Positions 13,067 through 20,895 of a DNA stretch of 44,747 nucleotides are shown in pieces. The notes beneath the pieces are model-generated. The model made no database searches. It saw nothing but the letters and a program-made list of their open reading frames with translations, and was not told where the DNA came from. Where the stretch lies: positions 1 to 44,747 of the IMG/VR virus record IMGVR_UViG_3300022723_000245; one strand, written 5' to 3'. The DNA is from a virus. Within the stretch, counting starts at the first letter, position 1; every line of letters starts with the position of its first letter. A program made the translations under genes and the position numbers.

Positions 13067-13727
13067 AAAGAGCTTTGATTATTAACTCTAAGCCATCATT
13101 ATCGTCGCCAACACAAAATAATTTATAATATGCCAGTTTTTGAATCTTCTTTGGAATATACTCTTCTCTGATCGCTTCGGCAGATAATCTATCAAAGCAT
13201 ATGATTAGACTTGGTAAACATTGTTGTAATGCTTGCCATTCTAACTGAAAGTACGGGCATTCATTAGGTTGATCTCCAGCACATTTAATGACCGAAGTTC
13301 TGTAGAAATTGTCTAGTTTGGCCCCGTATTTATTTAATATTTCTTTGGTGTTGTAAAATAGCCCATAAATATCATTTCCATTTGGCTCATATTTTATAAA
13401 CATTATCTTTTTATGCCAAATGGAAGGTTGGAAATGAGGTATTCTAGAATTATTGCCTAATTTGAACATTCGGCAGCCACGCTCGCATAAACTGCATGCC
13501 AATACGCTTCTACCTAATTGTCTAATATATCTTTCAAACCTTTCTGGTTTTGTCTCATTGTCTGTCTGGTCTAAAGTAATATTAAACTTAGGAGGCGGGG
13601 TATAATCATTGGTTTTGAAATCCCAATCTACTGTTGAATCTTGTTTTTCTTGAGAAGATTGTGGGTTCTTTTTATGACGCTGCCGATATCTATCAAGGGA
13701 TCGCATTGAGCATAGCTCCCTATACAT
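13032..13727 (-). CDS. UDG-superfamily-like iron-sulfur protein (divergent family 4)
   Basis: A 231-aa protein. After a basic, low-complexity start, residues from about 77 show LACSLCERGCRMFKLG, then IMFIKYEPNGNDIYGLFYNT, YRTSVIKCAGDQPNEC and ALQQCLPSLIICF. Family 4 uracil-DNA glycosylases show the same order: a C..C pair, a GEAPG-type loop, N-x-V-K-C and C-x-P-x-L, with four Cys for a 4Fe-4S cluster. The catalytic loop is altered (YEPNGND), so glycosylase activity is doubtful. Related phage proteins have been linked to DNA repair or modification. The N-terminal ~33 residues are encoded inside the end of the preceding flavoprotein gene (100-bp overlap), so the true start may be further in. 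Confidence 0.55.
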   Translation of the reverse strand: MYRELCSMRSLDRYRQRHKKNPQSSQEKQDSTVDWDFKTNDYTPPPKFNITLDQTDNETKPERFERYIRQLGRSVLACSLCERGCRMFKLGNNSRIPHFQPSIWHKKIMFIKYEPNGNDIYGLFYNTKEILNKYGAKLDNFYRTSVIKCAGDQPNECPYFQLEWQALQQCLPSLIICFDRLSAEAIREEYIPKKIQKLAYYKLFCVGDDNDGLELIIKALSTPQTRNHLIS

Positions 13728-14566
13728 GTAATATGTTGATCATTTAAATACCCAATATCAATTTTATGGGGGAATACATGGCCATTTTCAATAATGGCAC
13801 CTGACAGTATTTCAAATTCATATCCAATAATTTTACCTAGTTCATCTTGAAAATTATCGTAATAATGACCAATAACCTCAAGTAGATACTTGTTATGAGA
13901 TATCTTAGTGCATTTATGGAAAGGTATTTCTTCATCACATATAAGAGCCTGATTGGCTCCCTCTAAATCAATATTATCATCTTTAATAAAATATTGATAG
14001 GTATGATCCATTCTACCATTAAATAGCATACCTGTCCATTTGCATAAAGCATAGTAAGGAACTGTAGATATAGCCTCTTTGTATTCTAATATTTCTCCAG
14101 AACTTAGAGTTATGGTATGGTCAGCTATTCTATTAATGGTTTTGACATTAGGATGTTCTTCTTGGAACATCTTAATTTCATTGATAAATTCTCTAAGTAA
14201 GGCACTCCATAATTGAAGACAGCTGAATTGGAATACCGTAAAGGTATTCTTGTAGTAATCGATTGTCTGAGGATTTGCATCGATACCAATTCTATCAAAA
14301 TAGCGATCAGCGAAGCTATCATTATAAAGTAATGATCCAGATATTGAATATGGTCTTTTGTAAAATAAAGGGGAAGTATTAAGGCCCCAATTTTTAATTA
14401 TTTCTAACACGGACTGATCATATGTAACAAAATCATCACCTAAAGCTGGGACGCCCCTACTATAAAAGCGACTTGGTGCTAATGGCAGTATTTGCCAGTC
14501 GCTTCCTAATATTTTTCTGCAAATTAGGGCTACTAGTCCACTTCCAATTATTACCTTAGACTTCAT
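13628..14566 (-). CDS. FAD-dependent amine-oxidase-like protein
   Basis: A 312-aa protein with a Rossmann dinucleotide-binding start VIIGSGLVALICRKIL, a shortened GxGxxG motif. EYKEAISTVPYYALCKW near residue 185 matches the 'vISTvP' strand of the amine-oxidase/UDP-galactopyranose-mutase group, and the C-terminal CIGSYAQCDPLIDIGSVIKR resembles the second FAD-contact motif. Substrate cannot be read from the sequence. Flavoenzymes of this group are uncommon in phages. Some act in thymidine hypermodification or in sugar-nucleotide metabolism. It lies in a minus-strand run downstream of zinc-ribbon genes and overlaps the UDG-like gene. A DNA-base or cofactor modification role is inferred from context only. 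Confidence 0.6.
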   Translation of the reverse strand: MKSKVIIGSGLVALICRKILGSDWQILPLAPSRFYSRGVPALGDDFVTYDQSVLEIIKNWGLNTSPLFYKRPYSISGSLLYNDSFADRYFDRIGIDANPQTIDYYKNTFTVFQFSCLQLWSALLREFINEIKMFQEEHPNVKTINRIADHTITLSSGEILEYKEAISTVPYYALCKWTGMLFNGRMDHTYQYFIKDDNIDLEGANQALICDEEIPFHKCTKISHNKYLLEVIGHYYDNFQDELGKIIGYEFEILSGAIIENGHVFPHKIDIGYLNDQHITCIGSYAQCDPLIDIGSVIKRTHNLLKKNKIQQ

Positions 14567-15035
14567 CTAACACAAAGGTTCCCATTTGAATGGGATCTAC
14601 AAATGGACAGTCGGATTTTAGGGTTTGGACGTCACTGGATGTATCTATAGTTATAGATCCCTTGGTCTTAATATTTATTTTAGGAGCGTCTTCCTCTTCT
14701 TCGTTTAAAGATTCTAAGATTTCTTTTTCAATATCACCAATATCTCTTTCAACCGATACTGTATCAATATTAGAATTTAAAGAATAGCTGTCAGGATAGT
14801 CGAAGCTGGATTCTCCAGCACCGCAATTTTCACATTGGGCATTTACGGTGCACCCTGGCTGCCATCCAGTTAGATTTACGATGTTTCCATGGCCGCAAAA
14901 TGGGCATGATGTACTAGCTTTTGTGGGGCAAATTAGATCACCGTTTTCATCTCTGTCGAATTCGTATGGCCTAGCCTGAATGACCTCTCCGCTAAAGTAT
15001 ACCTCAATTAGGTCGAATAGACTTTCGTTTTCCAT
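14556..15035 (-). CDS. Zinc-ribbon protein of unknown function (159 aa)
   Basis: Residues about 43-75 hold CPFCGHG and CENCGAG, separated by about 20 residues, a classic two-knuckle zinc ribbon. The second half is acidic (SLNEEEEDAPKINIKTK). No catalytic motif is present. It overlaps the next gene by 11 bases and the previous by 32, so it belongs to the same minus-strand transcript as the polymerase C-terminal piece. A protein- or nucleic-acid-binding adaptor is plausible. Confidence 0.6.
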   Translation of the reverse strand: MENESLFDLIEVYFSGEVIQARPYEFDRDENGDLICPTKASTSCPFCGHGNIVNLTGWQPGCTVNAQCENCGAGESSFDYPDSYSLNSNIDTVSVERDIGDIEKEILESLNEEEEDAPKINIKTKGSITIDTSSDVQTLKSDCPFVDPIQMGTFVLDEV

Positions 15036-15270
15036 ATTGCGCTCTCTTCTTATTGTTGACTTCTGTTACTTTAAGTACACGTTCACGCATTCTTGAGTGA
15101 CATTCATCGCAGAAATCCATGTCTAAAACATCTTCTATGTCTTTAGGCCGATCCTTATGATCGATTACTCTTTTCATGTTTATACTATAATATTCGATTT
15201 GATCGTCAGTTATTAATACTTCTTTACCGCATAAATCGCAATAAATTCCTTGGCTACTGGGGTGGAACAT
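15004..15270 (-). CDS. Small zinc-finger protein (88 aa)
   Basis: Two CxxC knuckles, CDLCGKE near residue 11 and CDECHSR near 54, should bind one zinc. The C-terminus is basic (NNKKRAQYGKRKSIRPN). Its start overlaps the last base of the polymerase C-terminal gene (TAATG), so translation is coupled to that gene. Function is unknown. Confidence 0.65.
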   Translation of the reverse strand: MFHPSSQGIYCDLCGKEVLITDDQIEYYSINMKRVIDHKDRPKDIEDVLDMDFCDECHSRMRERVLKVTEVNNKKRAQYGKRKSIRPN

Positions 15271-16490
15271 TAGAATGGTTCTTCAATCATAGGTAGTGAT
15301 AAAATGTGAGCGTTTCTAGATAGATTAAAGTTTTGGTACCGGTCACTCCAATCGCATTTAGTGCGGATACCATGCCCTTCTTTGATAATATCTTGATCTT
15401 GATTGTCCCATGAATCACCCCAAATTCTGATGGCTTGGGTTTCGACACCATCGTTAACAAACAAATTAACGAAGGGTGTGCCATTTTTAGTTGTACCCTT
15501 TGTGAATTTTTCAATCACAGCATGAATAGATCCTTGATGATCAGGGTCTTCCCTAATGTTGGAGAATTTAAATGTTGGATTATGTTTAAACAATCTTAAG
15601 GGCGATGTCCAATAAACTCCTAAGTATTCTTTTTCAAATCTTAGGAAGTCTTTATCGCTCCAATCACGGTAGTAATATTGATCTTCTTTATCTACTTTTC
15701 TATTTTCAGCCCATAGATTATTGAAGAATTCAATGAATTCGTCTCTGGTTGGCCTGTCGTGTTTATATCCTATTTTAGGCTTCCAGTTGGAGATTTTAAT
15801 GGGAATCTTTTTCTTTTTTGGGTATCGTTTCTTATACTCCTCAATTTGTCTAGCGCGTTCTTTATTTAGCTTGTCTTCTGGCCAATGCTTTTCCATATAT
15901 GCTTCATCATAAATCTGACGAATGCGTACATTTTCATCGTTTCTAGAAGCATATTTAAATTGATACCAGAACCATATATGCTTGGCTCTGTTTTTATGAA
16001 CATTCTCAAATGCTCCTAATTTAATCAGTCTTTCAATCGGCCCTTTTTTCTTGCCATAACGTTCGACAAAATCGTCAATATTGTCGCATTTTCCACCATC
16101 AACACTAAGAGATTCAGCCACAGATGGACCGATACCTTTAATCATATCTAGACTAGGGTAAACATTAAGATCATCATCTACGATTAACTTGCCATTTAAA
16201 TAACCTGTTCTGATAGGCTCAAAGACTACTCCTTCAGACTTGGCTACGCCAACATACTTGGCCCTCTTATCTTGGTGACAAAATGTAAGGATGCTGGCCC
16301 AAAACTCAGGTGGGAAATGAGCTTTGAGCCATAGTGAGCGATAAGCAATTACTCCATAGGCGTAAGCGTGACTATTAGCATGGATCGGTTGGCCTCGTTC
16401 CGCTATAGTCACATAATTGTGGTGTTTAGACTTCATTCCTAAGTTGTATGTCTGTTTTAATCCTAATGATTTAATTTTTGTTATTTTCAT
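15270..16490 (-). CDS. dnaE: DNA polymerase III alpha, C-terminal piece with N-terminal split-intein half
   Basis: A 406-aa protein. Residues 1-39 are a C-intein: MKITKIKSLGLKQTYNLGMK, then HHNYV (block F) and GQPIHAN (block G) with the terminal Asn. The penultimate residue is Ala, not His, as tolerated in cyanobacterial DnaE inteins (Ser there). Residue 40 is Ser, the +1 nucleophile. SHAYAYGVIAYRSLWLKAHF follows, a highly conserved DnaE segment, then a helix-hairpin-helix region (LDMIKGIGPSVAESL) and an OB-fold (HQGSIHAVIEKF to QAIRIWGDS). Trans-splicing with the N-intein at 17765-18076 would give FNK-SHAYAYG, the normal polymerase sequence. The first bases overlap the endonuclease gene 16471-17808 by 20. 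Confidence 0.92.
   Translation of the reverse strand: MKITKIKSLGLKQTYNLGMKSKHHNYVTIAERGQPIHANSHAYAYGVIAYRSLWLKAHFPPEFWASILTFCHQDKRAKYVGVAKSEGVVFEPIRTGYLNGKLIVDDDLNVYPSLDMIKGIGPSVAESLSVDGGKCDNIDDFVERYGKKKGPIERLIKLGAFENVHKNRAKHIWFWYQFKYASRNDENVRIRQIYDEAYMEKHWPEDKLNKERARQIEEYKKRYPKKKKIPIKISNWKPKIGYKHDRPTRDEFIEFFNNLWAENRKVDKEDQYYYRDWSDKDFLRFEKEYLGVYWTSPLRLFKHNPTFKFSNIREDPDHQGSIHAVIEKFTKGTTKNGTPFVNLFVNDGVETQAIRIWGDSWDNQDQDIIKEGHGIRTKCDWSDRYQNFNLSRNAHILSLPMIEEPF
16374..16490 (-). other. C-terminal half of split DnaE intein (39 aa)
   Basis: The codons from the ATG at 16490 to the Asn at 16374-16376. The next codon, AGT (16371-16373), is Ser +1 of the C-extein. The sequence aligns with the Npu DnaE C-intein along its whole length. 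Partner: 17765-18076. Confidence 0.9.
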
Positions 16491-17808
16491 TTAATATCCT
16501 CACAAATCGGTATTTCTCTTTGCCTTTTATTTTTCTAAAACCATGTTCAAATGCATAAACAGCTTCCTTTTTGCCCATTTTTACGGCCCTATTATAGAGA
16601 GTCTTTTTGTGCATAACATACCCATTTTTATCGATATACCAATAGTCGGGCCTAACAATTCTGTCCAATTTAAAATTGGACGCTCTATAAATGGTTCCGT
16701 TATGTCCGCATGTGCTGTCAGCATACGCTATTAATGCTCTGGCTCTAATTAGCTTAATAGCCTTTTTTATAAACCATGAAGCAAAATTTTTCTTTTGATA
16801 ACATGGATGTATGCAAAATCTTGAGATTTCGAGTACTTCATTATTGTTTAGTGATAATGTTTGGGCTATGTTTTGTCTTATTGGTCTCGACACAACAAAC
16901 AAGGCTACTAAATCATTTTCTAGATACGCACCAATGTATTTTGATCCTCTAGGAACTGTGTGCAAATAATGAAATTTAGATAGAAAACTAACAGCATCCT
17001 TGTAATTGCATTCTTTAGATTCAACTTCATCAAAATCAAATGCAATTTGTTTATGTTCGTTAATTCCCAGAGCAGACTTTAGCAATTCAATGATTTTCTT
17101 TTCAAATAAAAAATCGTATTCCCACAGTACCATGAAATCATAATCTTCTCTATGATATCTATCAATAAATGACTCTTTTGCTCTGTCATTTCTTTTTGAC
17201 TTTTCCAAGGAATGCCAATATTCTCCATGGCATTCTATTAGTAGATCCTTTTCCATATTACCTTGTCTTGGTATCAAACAGTCGAAAACATAAAAACCAA
17301 CCTTTGTTTCTTTTCCTTCTTTGTAGTATTTAATTCCTAGGCTATCGATTATTTGATATAAATGTTCTTGCAATCTTGAAATGCGTGGCATTCTTGCTCT
17401 AGCCAGCGCTTGCTTGTTCCTATATTCTTTGTCTTTGAATTTTTTTTTGATCGCTTCGGATACTTTTCTGTTTCTTTCTTTGGTTATCCCGCTTAGTGAA
17501 TGCTTTGATTTTTCTTCCTCACTAAGCGATTCCCAAAATATCTTAGATGATCTTGAGGCTAATTTTTTTCTTTCATTAGTGCTCCATGCCTTTTTCATGG
17601 ATTCTATATTTTTATTCTTATTTGAGCTTCTATAACATTTAGTGCATAAATATGAGTTGATATTGGCACTTTGCTTTTTGCAATTTCTAATATGCTCTTT
17701 TTTAATTATAGATTTTACGTTAGAACAACAGCTGCATTCTACTTCTACTTTGTTGTTGCTGCTAGATCCGTCTTTTATTATCATCATATTGAATGACGTT
17801 AAGCTCAT
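16471..17808 (-). CDS. Homing endonuclease (Vsr-like EDxHD type) with GNAT-like C-terminus
   Basis: A 445-aa protein. It has an N-terminal zinc finger (VEVECSCC and LCTKC), helical arrays of basic repeats (about 70-135), and a Vsr-like nuclease core YVFDCLIPRQGNMEKDLLIE, CHGEYWHSLEK and RYHREDYDFMVLWEYD. A C-terminal domain then reads EISRFCIHPCYQKKNFASWF and AYADSTCGHNGTIYRASNF, which resembles GNAT-fold acyltransferases, including Mom-like proteins. This nuclease core is the type first found in fractured, split-intein genes. The gene lies exactly between the two intein halves, overlapping the upstream piece by 47 bases and the downstream piece by 20. It probably drove insertion at the polymerase locus. 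Start could also be Met 8 or 9. Confidence 0.85.
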   Translation of the reverse strand: MSLTSFNMMIIKDGSSSNNKVEVECSCCSNVKSIIKKEHIRNCKKQSANINSYLCTKCYRSSNKNKNIESMKKAWSTNERKKLASRSSKIFWESLSEEEKSKHSLSGITKERNRKVSEAIKKKFKDKEYRNKQALARARMPRISRLQEHLYQIIDSLGIKYYKEGKETKVGFYVFDCLIPRQGNMEKDLLIECHGEYWHSLEKSKRNDRAKESFIDRYHREDYDFMVLWEYDFLFEKKIIELLKSALGINEHKQIAFDFDEVESKECNYKDAVSFLSKFHYLHTVPRGSKYIGAYLENDLVALFVVSRPIRQNIAQTLSLNNNEVLEISRFCIHPCYQKKNFASWFIKKAIKLIRARALIAYADSTCGHNGTIYRASNFKLDRIVRPDYWYIDKNGYVMHKKTLYNRAVKMGKKEAVYAFEHGFRKIKGKEKYRFVRILNENNKN

Positions 17809-19300
17809 GATTAATGATTTCCTCTACAGTGTGCATAACATTGTCATCACATAAAAATTTGTGTTTCATTGTTACATGTTGTTTTATTCCGTTATCGAAC
17901 TTAATTTCGAATACTTCTTGTTCGCCAGAGTCTATAAATTCTACAACATCATCAATAAAAAACTCTTGCCCGTCAAATGATATTAATTTGAGGTTTTTGT
18001 CATAGCTAGCCCACTCTTCGACTGTCTGTGTTTCCTTAGTTTCAGCATGTTCTAATAGAGTATCTTTGCTTAAACATTTGTTGAAACAATAGCGCCCAAA
18101 AGTAACCATTTTGTTCCACCACCCTTGGGCAGAGTGCGATTTGGCTCCTTCATATATGCCTTCATCGTTTCTTGGCATAGGGTCATCTAAAAAACCATTT
18201 TTTATCATTCCGCTAACGATTCTTGGGCCTAACTTAAGGACCTCTTCTTTTTTCTTTTTAGCGACTGATTTTCTGGCTTTCTCCGCTTCTGGCACGGTAA
18301 GGCCACCAAAAGTGGTCCAGAACTTAGTTAATTGTTCTTGGTACACGATAATACCATGTGTGTCTCCCAGCATTTTGGCGACACGAGGGTCTTCTTTCTT
18401 TTTCCATAATTGGTCAGGGTCGTCGCGTCTGGCAACATATTCTGGTATCATATCCATAGGGCCAGGGCGGGCCAAAGCAGTATAGGCAACTAGGTCATGG
18501 AAATTGCGCACGCCATTGGATAGCACACCTTTAGCAACATGAGTATCAAATTGGAATACGGCTTCCGTTCTTACTTCATCAGCCATTTGGATTGCTTCAG
18601 GATCATTAAACAATACAGGAACTTTTTCACCATTCGGTAATATTTGGTGACCAGCATAAGGCTCATCGCAGCTAGGGTCACATTCATCCCAATTGATTTT
18701 GATTCCTCGCGATTTCTCAATCAATTCTTCAGTGTACACATTATAAGCCATTGTTTTAAGGCCAAGAATATCGAACTTAACTAGCCCAAATGGGCTTAAC
18801 TGAGTGGCTGCCATTCCTTCAGTCCACTGACTGACATACTTCCCTTTGATATAGCTCATAGGAATAGTGTCTTGAAGGGGGACACTAGAAATAATGATAC
18901 CACCGGCATGTTGGCCTTGGGATTTTATTCGTCCTCTTAAGTCCAGAGCAAGTTCCACGATCTCTTCATTTTCAATGTAGTAATCTCTGAATTCTGAACA
19001 GGCAGAGCAGAGATCTTCTAGATCCATACTGTCATATTCGTCATCATTTAAAACTTTTGTTAGTTTAAGTACTTGTTGCATATCTCCTTCTAATACTCTG
19101 CAAGCGTCATTCAGTGCTTGTTTAAGCTTAAAAGTGTTCCAATTTCCAACTGTGCACACCTTATCAGAGCCATACGACTCAGATGCGTATCTTTTAATTT
19201 CATCACGAATATGCGGTAGGAAGTCTGTATCTATGTCCCAGCTAATCAGGGAAATCTGCTTGATACGGGGCGTTATGAGGTATTGGGTGATCGCCAGCTT
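17762..19300 (-). CDS. dnaE: DNA polymerase III alpha, catalytic middle piece ending in N-intein
   Basis: The open frame runs from just after a TAA (19301-19303). No ATG or TTG exists until GTG at 19159. The codons upstream of that GTG encode SWDIDTDFLPHIRDEIKRYA and ESYGSDK, including the DxDxDF with two catalytic aspartates, so a start at 19159 would give a dead enzyme. The third Asp is in LVKFDILGLKTM. Other DnaE landmarks are SQGQHAGGIIIS, ALARPGPMDMIPEYV and GIIVYQEQLTKF. The polymerase part ends FGRYCFNK and is followed by a 104-residue N-intein. How the first codons are translated is open: non-AUG start, stop readthrough, or ribosome bypass of the 19246-19348 hairpin. Confidence 0.85.
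   Translation of the reverse strand, partial: KLAITQYLITPRIKQISLISWDIDTDFLPHIRDEIKRYASESYGSDKVCTVGNWNTFKLKQALNDACRVLEGDMQQVLKLTKVLNDDEYDSMDLEDLCSACSEFRDYYIENEEIVELALDLRGRIKSQGQHAGGIIISSVPLQDTIPMSYIKGKYVSQWTEGMAATQLSPFGLVKFDILGLKTMAYNVYTEELIEKSRGIKINWDECDPSCDEPYAGHQILPNGEKVPVLFNDPEAIQMADEVRTEAVFQFDTHVAKGVLSNGVRNFHDLVAYTALARPGPMDMIPEYVARRDDPDQLWKKKEDPRVAKMLGDTHGIIVYQEQLTKFWTTFGGLTVPEAEKARKSVAKKKKEEVLKLGPRIVSGMIKNGFLDDPMPRNDEGIYEGAKSHSAQGWWNKMVTFGRYCFNKCLSKDTLLEHAETKETQTVEEWASYDKNLKLISFDGQEFFIDDVVEFIDSGEQEVFEIKFDNGIKQHVTMKHKFLCDDNVMHTVEEIINHELNVIQYDDNKRRI
17765..18076 (-). other. N-terminal half of split DnaE intein (104 aa)
   Basis: It starts with Cys1 (TGT, 18074-18076) as CLSKDTLLEH. DSGEQEVFEIKFDNG follows, then the block B motif VTMKHKF with its His, and it ends INHELNVIQYDDNKRRI. 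The order and wording match the Npu DnaE N-intein. The insertion point (CFNK/SHA) is three residues downstream of the cyanobacterial DnaE site. Confidence 0.92.
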
Positions 19301-19385
19301 TTAGCTGCACCCCCTCATAAGTGGCCTCATCATCAAGGATTTCCCTGACTAAGACCTCCTTTCTTGTTATTGACTTTATCTTCAT
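19242..19385 (-). CDS. Short frame preceding the polymerase catalytic piece (C-intein-like, uncertain)
   Basis: A 47-codon frame from ATG 19385, whose ATGA overlaps the stop of the upstream endonuclease. It begins MKIKSITRKEVLVREILDDE and contains ATYEGVQL, then HPIPHN followed by Ala. The start, the TYE segment and the final HN recall a C-intein, which would be expected at this place, but block F is poor and residue +1 is Ala. The frame differs from the polymerase frame and stops at 19242. It may be a decayed C-intein, or the 5' part of a frame joined to the polymerase by ribosomal bypass. Confidence 0.35.
   Translation of the reverse strand: MKIKSITRKEVLVREILDDEATYEGVQLKAGDHPIPHNAPYQADFPD
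19246..19348 (-). other. Four-tier 103-nt hairpin in the 5' region of the polymerase catalytic piece
   Basis: Read on the minus strand, nested stems pair perfectly: TCAGGGAAATC with GATTTCCCTGA, CTTGAT with ATCAAG, TTATGAGG with CCTCATAA, GGGTG with CACCC, and CAGCT with AGCTG around AAA. TTAG stands on both sides of the structure. A strong AAGGAGG lies just 5' of it. The UAA that closes the polymerase frame (19301-19303) is at the apical loop. It could be a bypass element, an inserted hairpin element or a translation-control structure. Confidence 0.75.
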
Positions 19386-20875
19386 GGTCTAATATTCAGT
19401 TCGTATTTGTAATGTCCACAGTCAAATACTGGGTAAAAGCCGTTTTTTATGCAATTCTGCATCTCAGTTAAGTCTTTGTCAAAATATGTCATATTGGATA
19501 GTTTATGCTTTTGCATGCTCTGACGATTAACAGTCGTGCGTGATTTTATATTATAGTAAAAATAATTCGGCTTTGTTATTTTTAGTAACTTAAACCCTGA
19601 TTTCTCATAGATGTTATTCCTATCGCTAAATCTTCTATCGCAGTAAGTTATTATATTGCTGTTATGATTCTTCAAATGATGTTTCAGCAGTCTACTGAAC
19701 CCGCCAACAACATTATATCCAGTTTTGGTTGCAAATCTGCTAATCTCAAACCAGTTTTGATTTCTGGTGAATGATAACATCATTAGTATCTCGGAATCAC
19801 TGGCTAAGCCATAGTGGGCATACGATGATTTAAATCCATGCATATGGCTACTATTATAGAACTCTTTGGCATCTTTTGATTCTACGCTTACTATTGACAA
19901 ATTTCTAGCGTATTCTTTTTGTGCTCTCATGCATCTTTGCAATAACATCGATTTTATTATCTCTTTTTTGTTTTCCCACTCATGATCCCATATCTGAATA
20001 AGCTTTATGTCGCGATTGTTAGCAACAGATGTCTTAAATTTATGTCTGTTCTTCTGATGGTATGTTGGGTTGTTATGACAGCTGTGCCAATATAATCCAT
20101 TGAACTCTATTCCTATTTTGAAATCTGTTATCAAGATGTCTATTTCTAGTCCGTCTAGTGATCTTCTGTCATTGATCTCAACATTTATACTGTTACTACT
20201 TAAAAAGTCGATAATCTCTTGTTGTCCTCGTGAGACAACTACCGAACATTTTGGACATCCATGACCTTGCATATGGTCATTAGCTATTTGATTAAATGTT
20301 CCATGCTTGGAACATGTAACAAGAATTTTAGATGATGATTTTGTGTATTCAGATTTGGAATAATTATACTTGCCATTATGAACATCACTAGACCTCGATT
20401 TGAAAAAATTATTGTGATATTTGGATTTTGCTATTACTATGGATTTTTGTGATATCTTAGTCTTATATTCATCAGAATTCATTATTGATGTCATTTTCTC
20501 TCTAAAATTGTCTTCAGACCATTTACTTGAGATTGCTGCTGACATCTTATCTCTATATTTCTCAGAACCCTTTACGTTACCTTGTTTTTCTCTGTATTCA
20601 TTAGTTTGCCATAATTTTAATGCGCCGGTTCTTTGTTTATCAATATATGAATTGCCAAATCTCTTAAGCATTTTGCTTTTATTAGACCATTCATTTTTAA
20701 GTCTCTCTGAGACTGCATAACTATCTATTGAACATTTTGCGCATAAATCATTTCCGGTTCTTTTTCTTTTTTTCTTATAACATACAAGCTTAATTGTTCT
20801 TATTGACTTGCACTTGTCACATTCTACTTCGACAGTATCATCGTTTTTAATTCCGGAGATGTCAGTTAGCAACAT
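19382..20875 (-). CDS. Homing endonuclease (Vsr-like) with zinc-finger repeat and C-terminal GNAT-like domain
   Basis: A 497-aa protein. The N-terminal VEVECDKC and LCAKC zinc finger matches that of the 16471 endonuclease. A basic helical region follows, then a DUF723-type finger (VTCSKHGTF, QIANDHMQGHGCPKC near residue 205), the nuclease core GLEIDILITDFKIGIEFNGL with YWHSC and LIQIWDHEW, and a C-terminal domain (WFEISRFATKTGYNVVGGF; SGFKLLKITKPNYFYYN). It is clearly paralogous to the 37210 endonuclease in its last 250 residues. It separates the intein-like fragment 20896-21288 from the polymerase catalytic piece, and so probably marks a second homing site near the DxDxDF codons. Its stop overlaps ATG 19385. 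Confidence 0.82.
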   Translation of the reverse strand: MLLTDISGIKNDDTVEVECDKCKSIRTIKLVCYKKKRKRTGNDLCAKCSIDSYAVSERLKNEWSNKSKMLKRFGNSYIDKQRTGALKLWQTNEYREKQGNVKGSEKYRDKMSAAISSKWSEDNFREKMTSIMNSDEYKTKISQKSIVIAKSKYHNNFFKSRSSDVHNGKYNYSKSEYTKSSSKILVTCSKHGTFNQIANDHMQGHGCPKCSVVVSRGQQEIIDFLSSNSINVEINDRRSLDGLEIDILITDFKIGIEFNGLYWHSCHNNPTYHQKNRHKFKTSVANNRDIKLIQIWDHEWENKKEIIKSMLLQRCMRAQKEYARNLSIVSVESKDAKEFYNSSHMHGFKSSYAHYGLASDSEILMMLSFTRNQNWFEISRFATKTGYNVVGGFSRLLKHHLKNHNSNIITYCDRRFSDRNNIYEKSGFKLLKITKPNYFYYNIKSRTTVNRQSMQKHKLSNMTYFDKDLTEMQNCIKNGFYPVFDCGHYKYELNIRP

Positions 20876-20895
20876 AAACTAATTTTGATTTAAAT

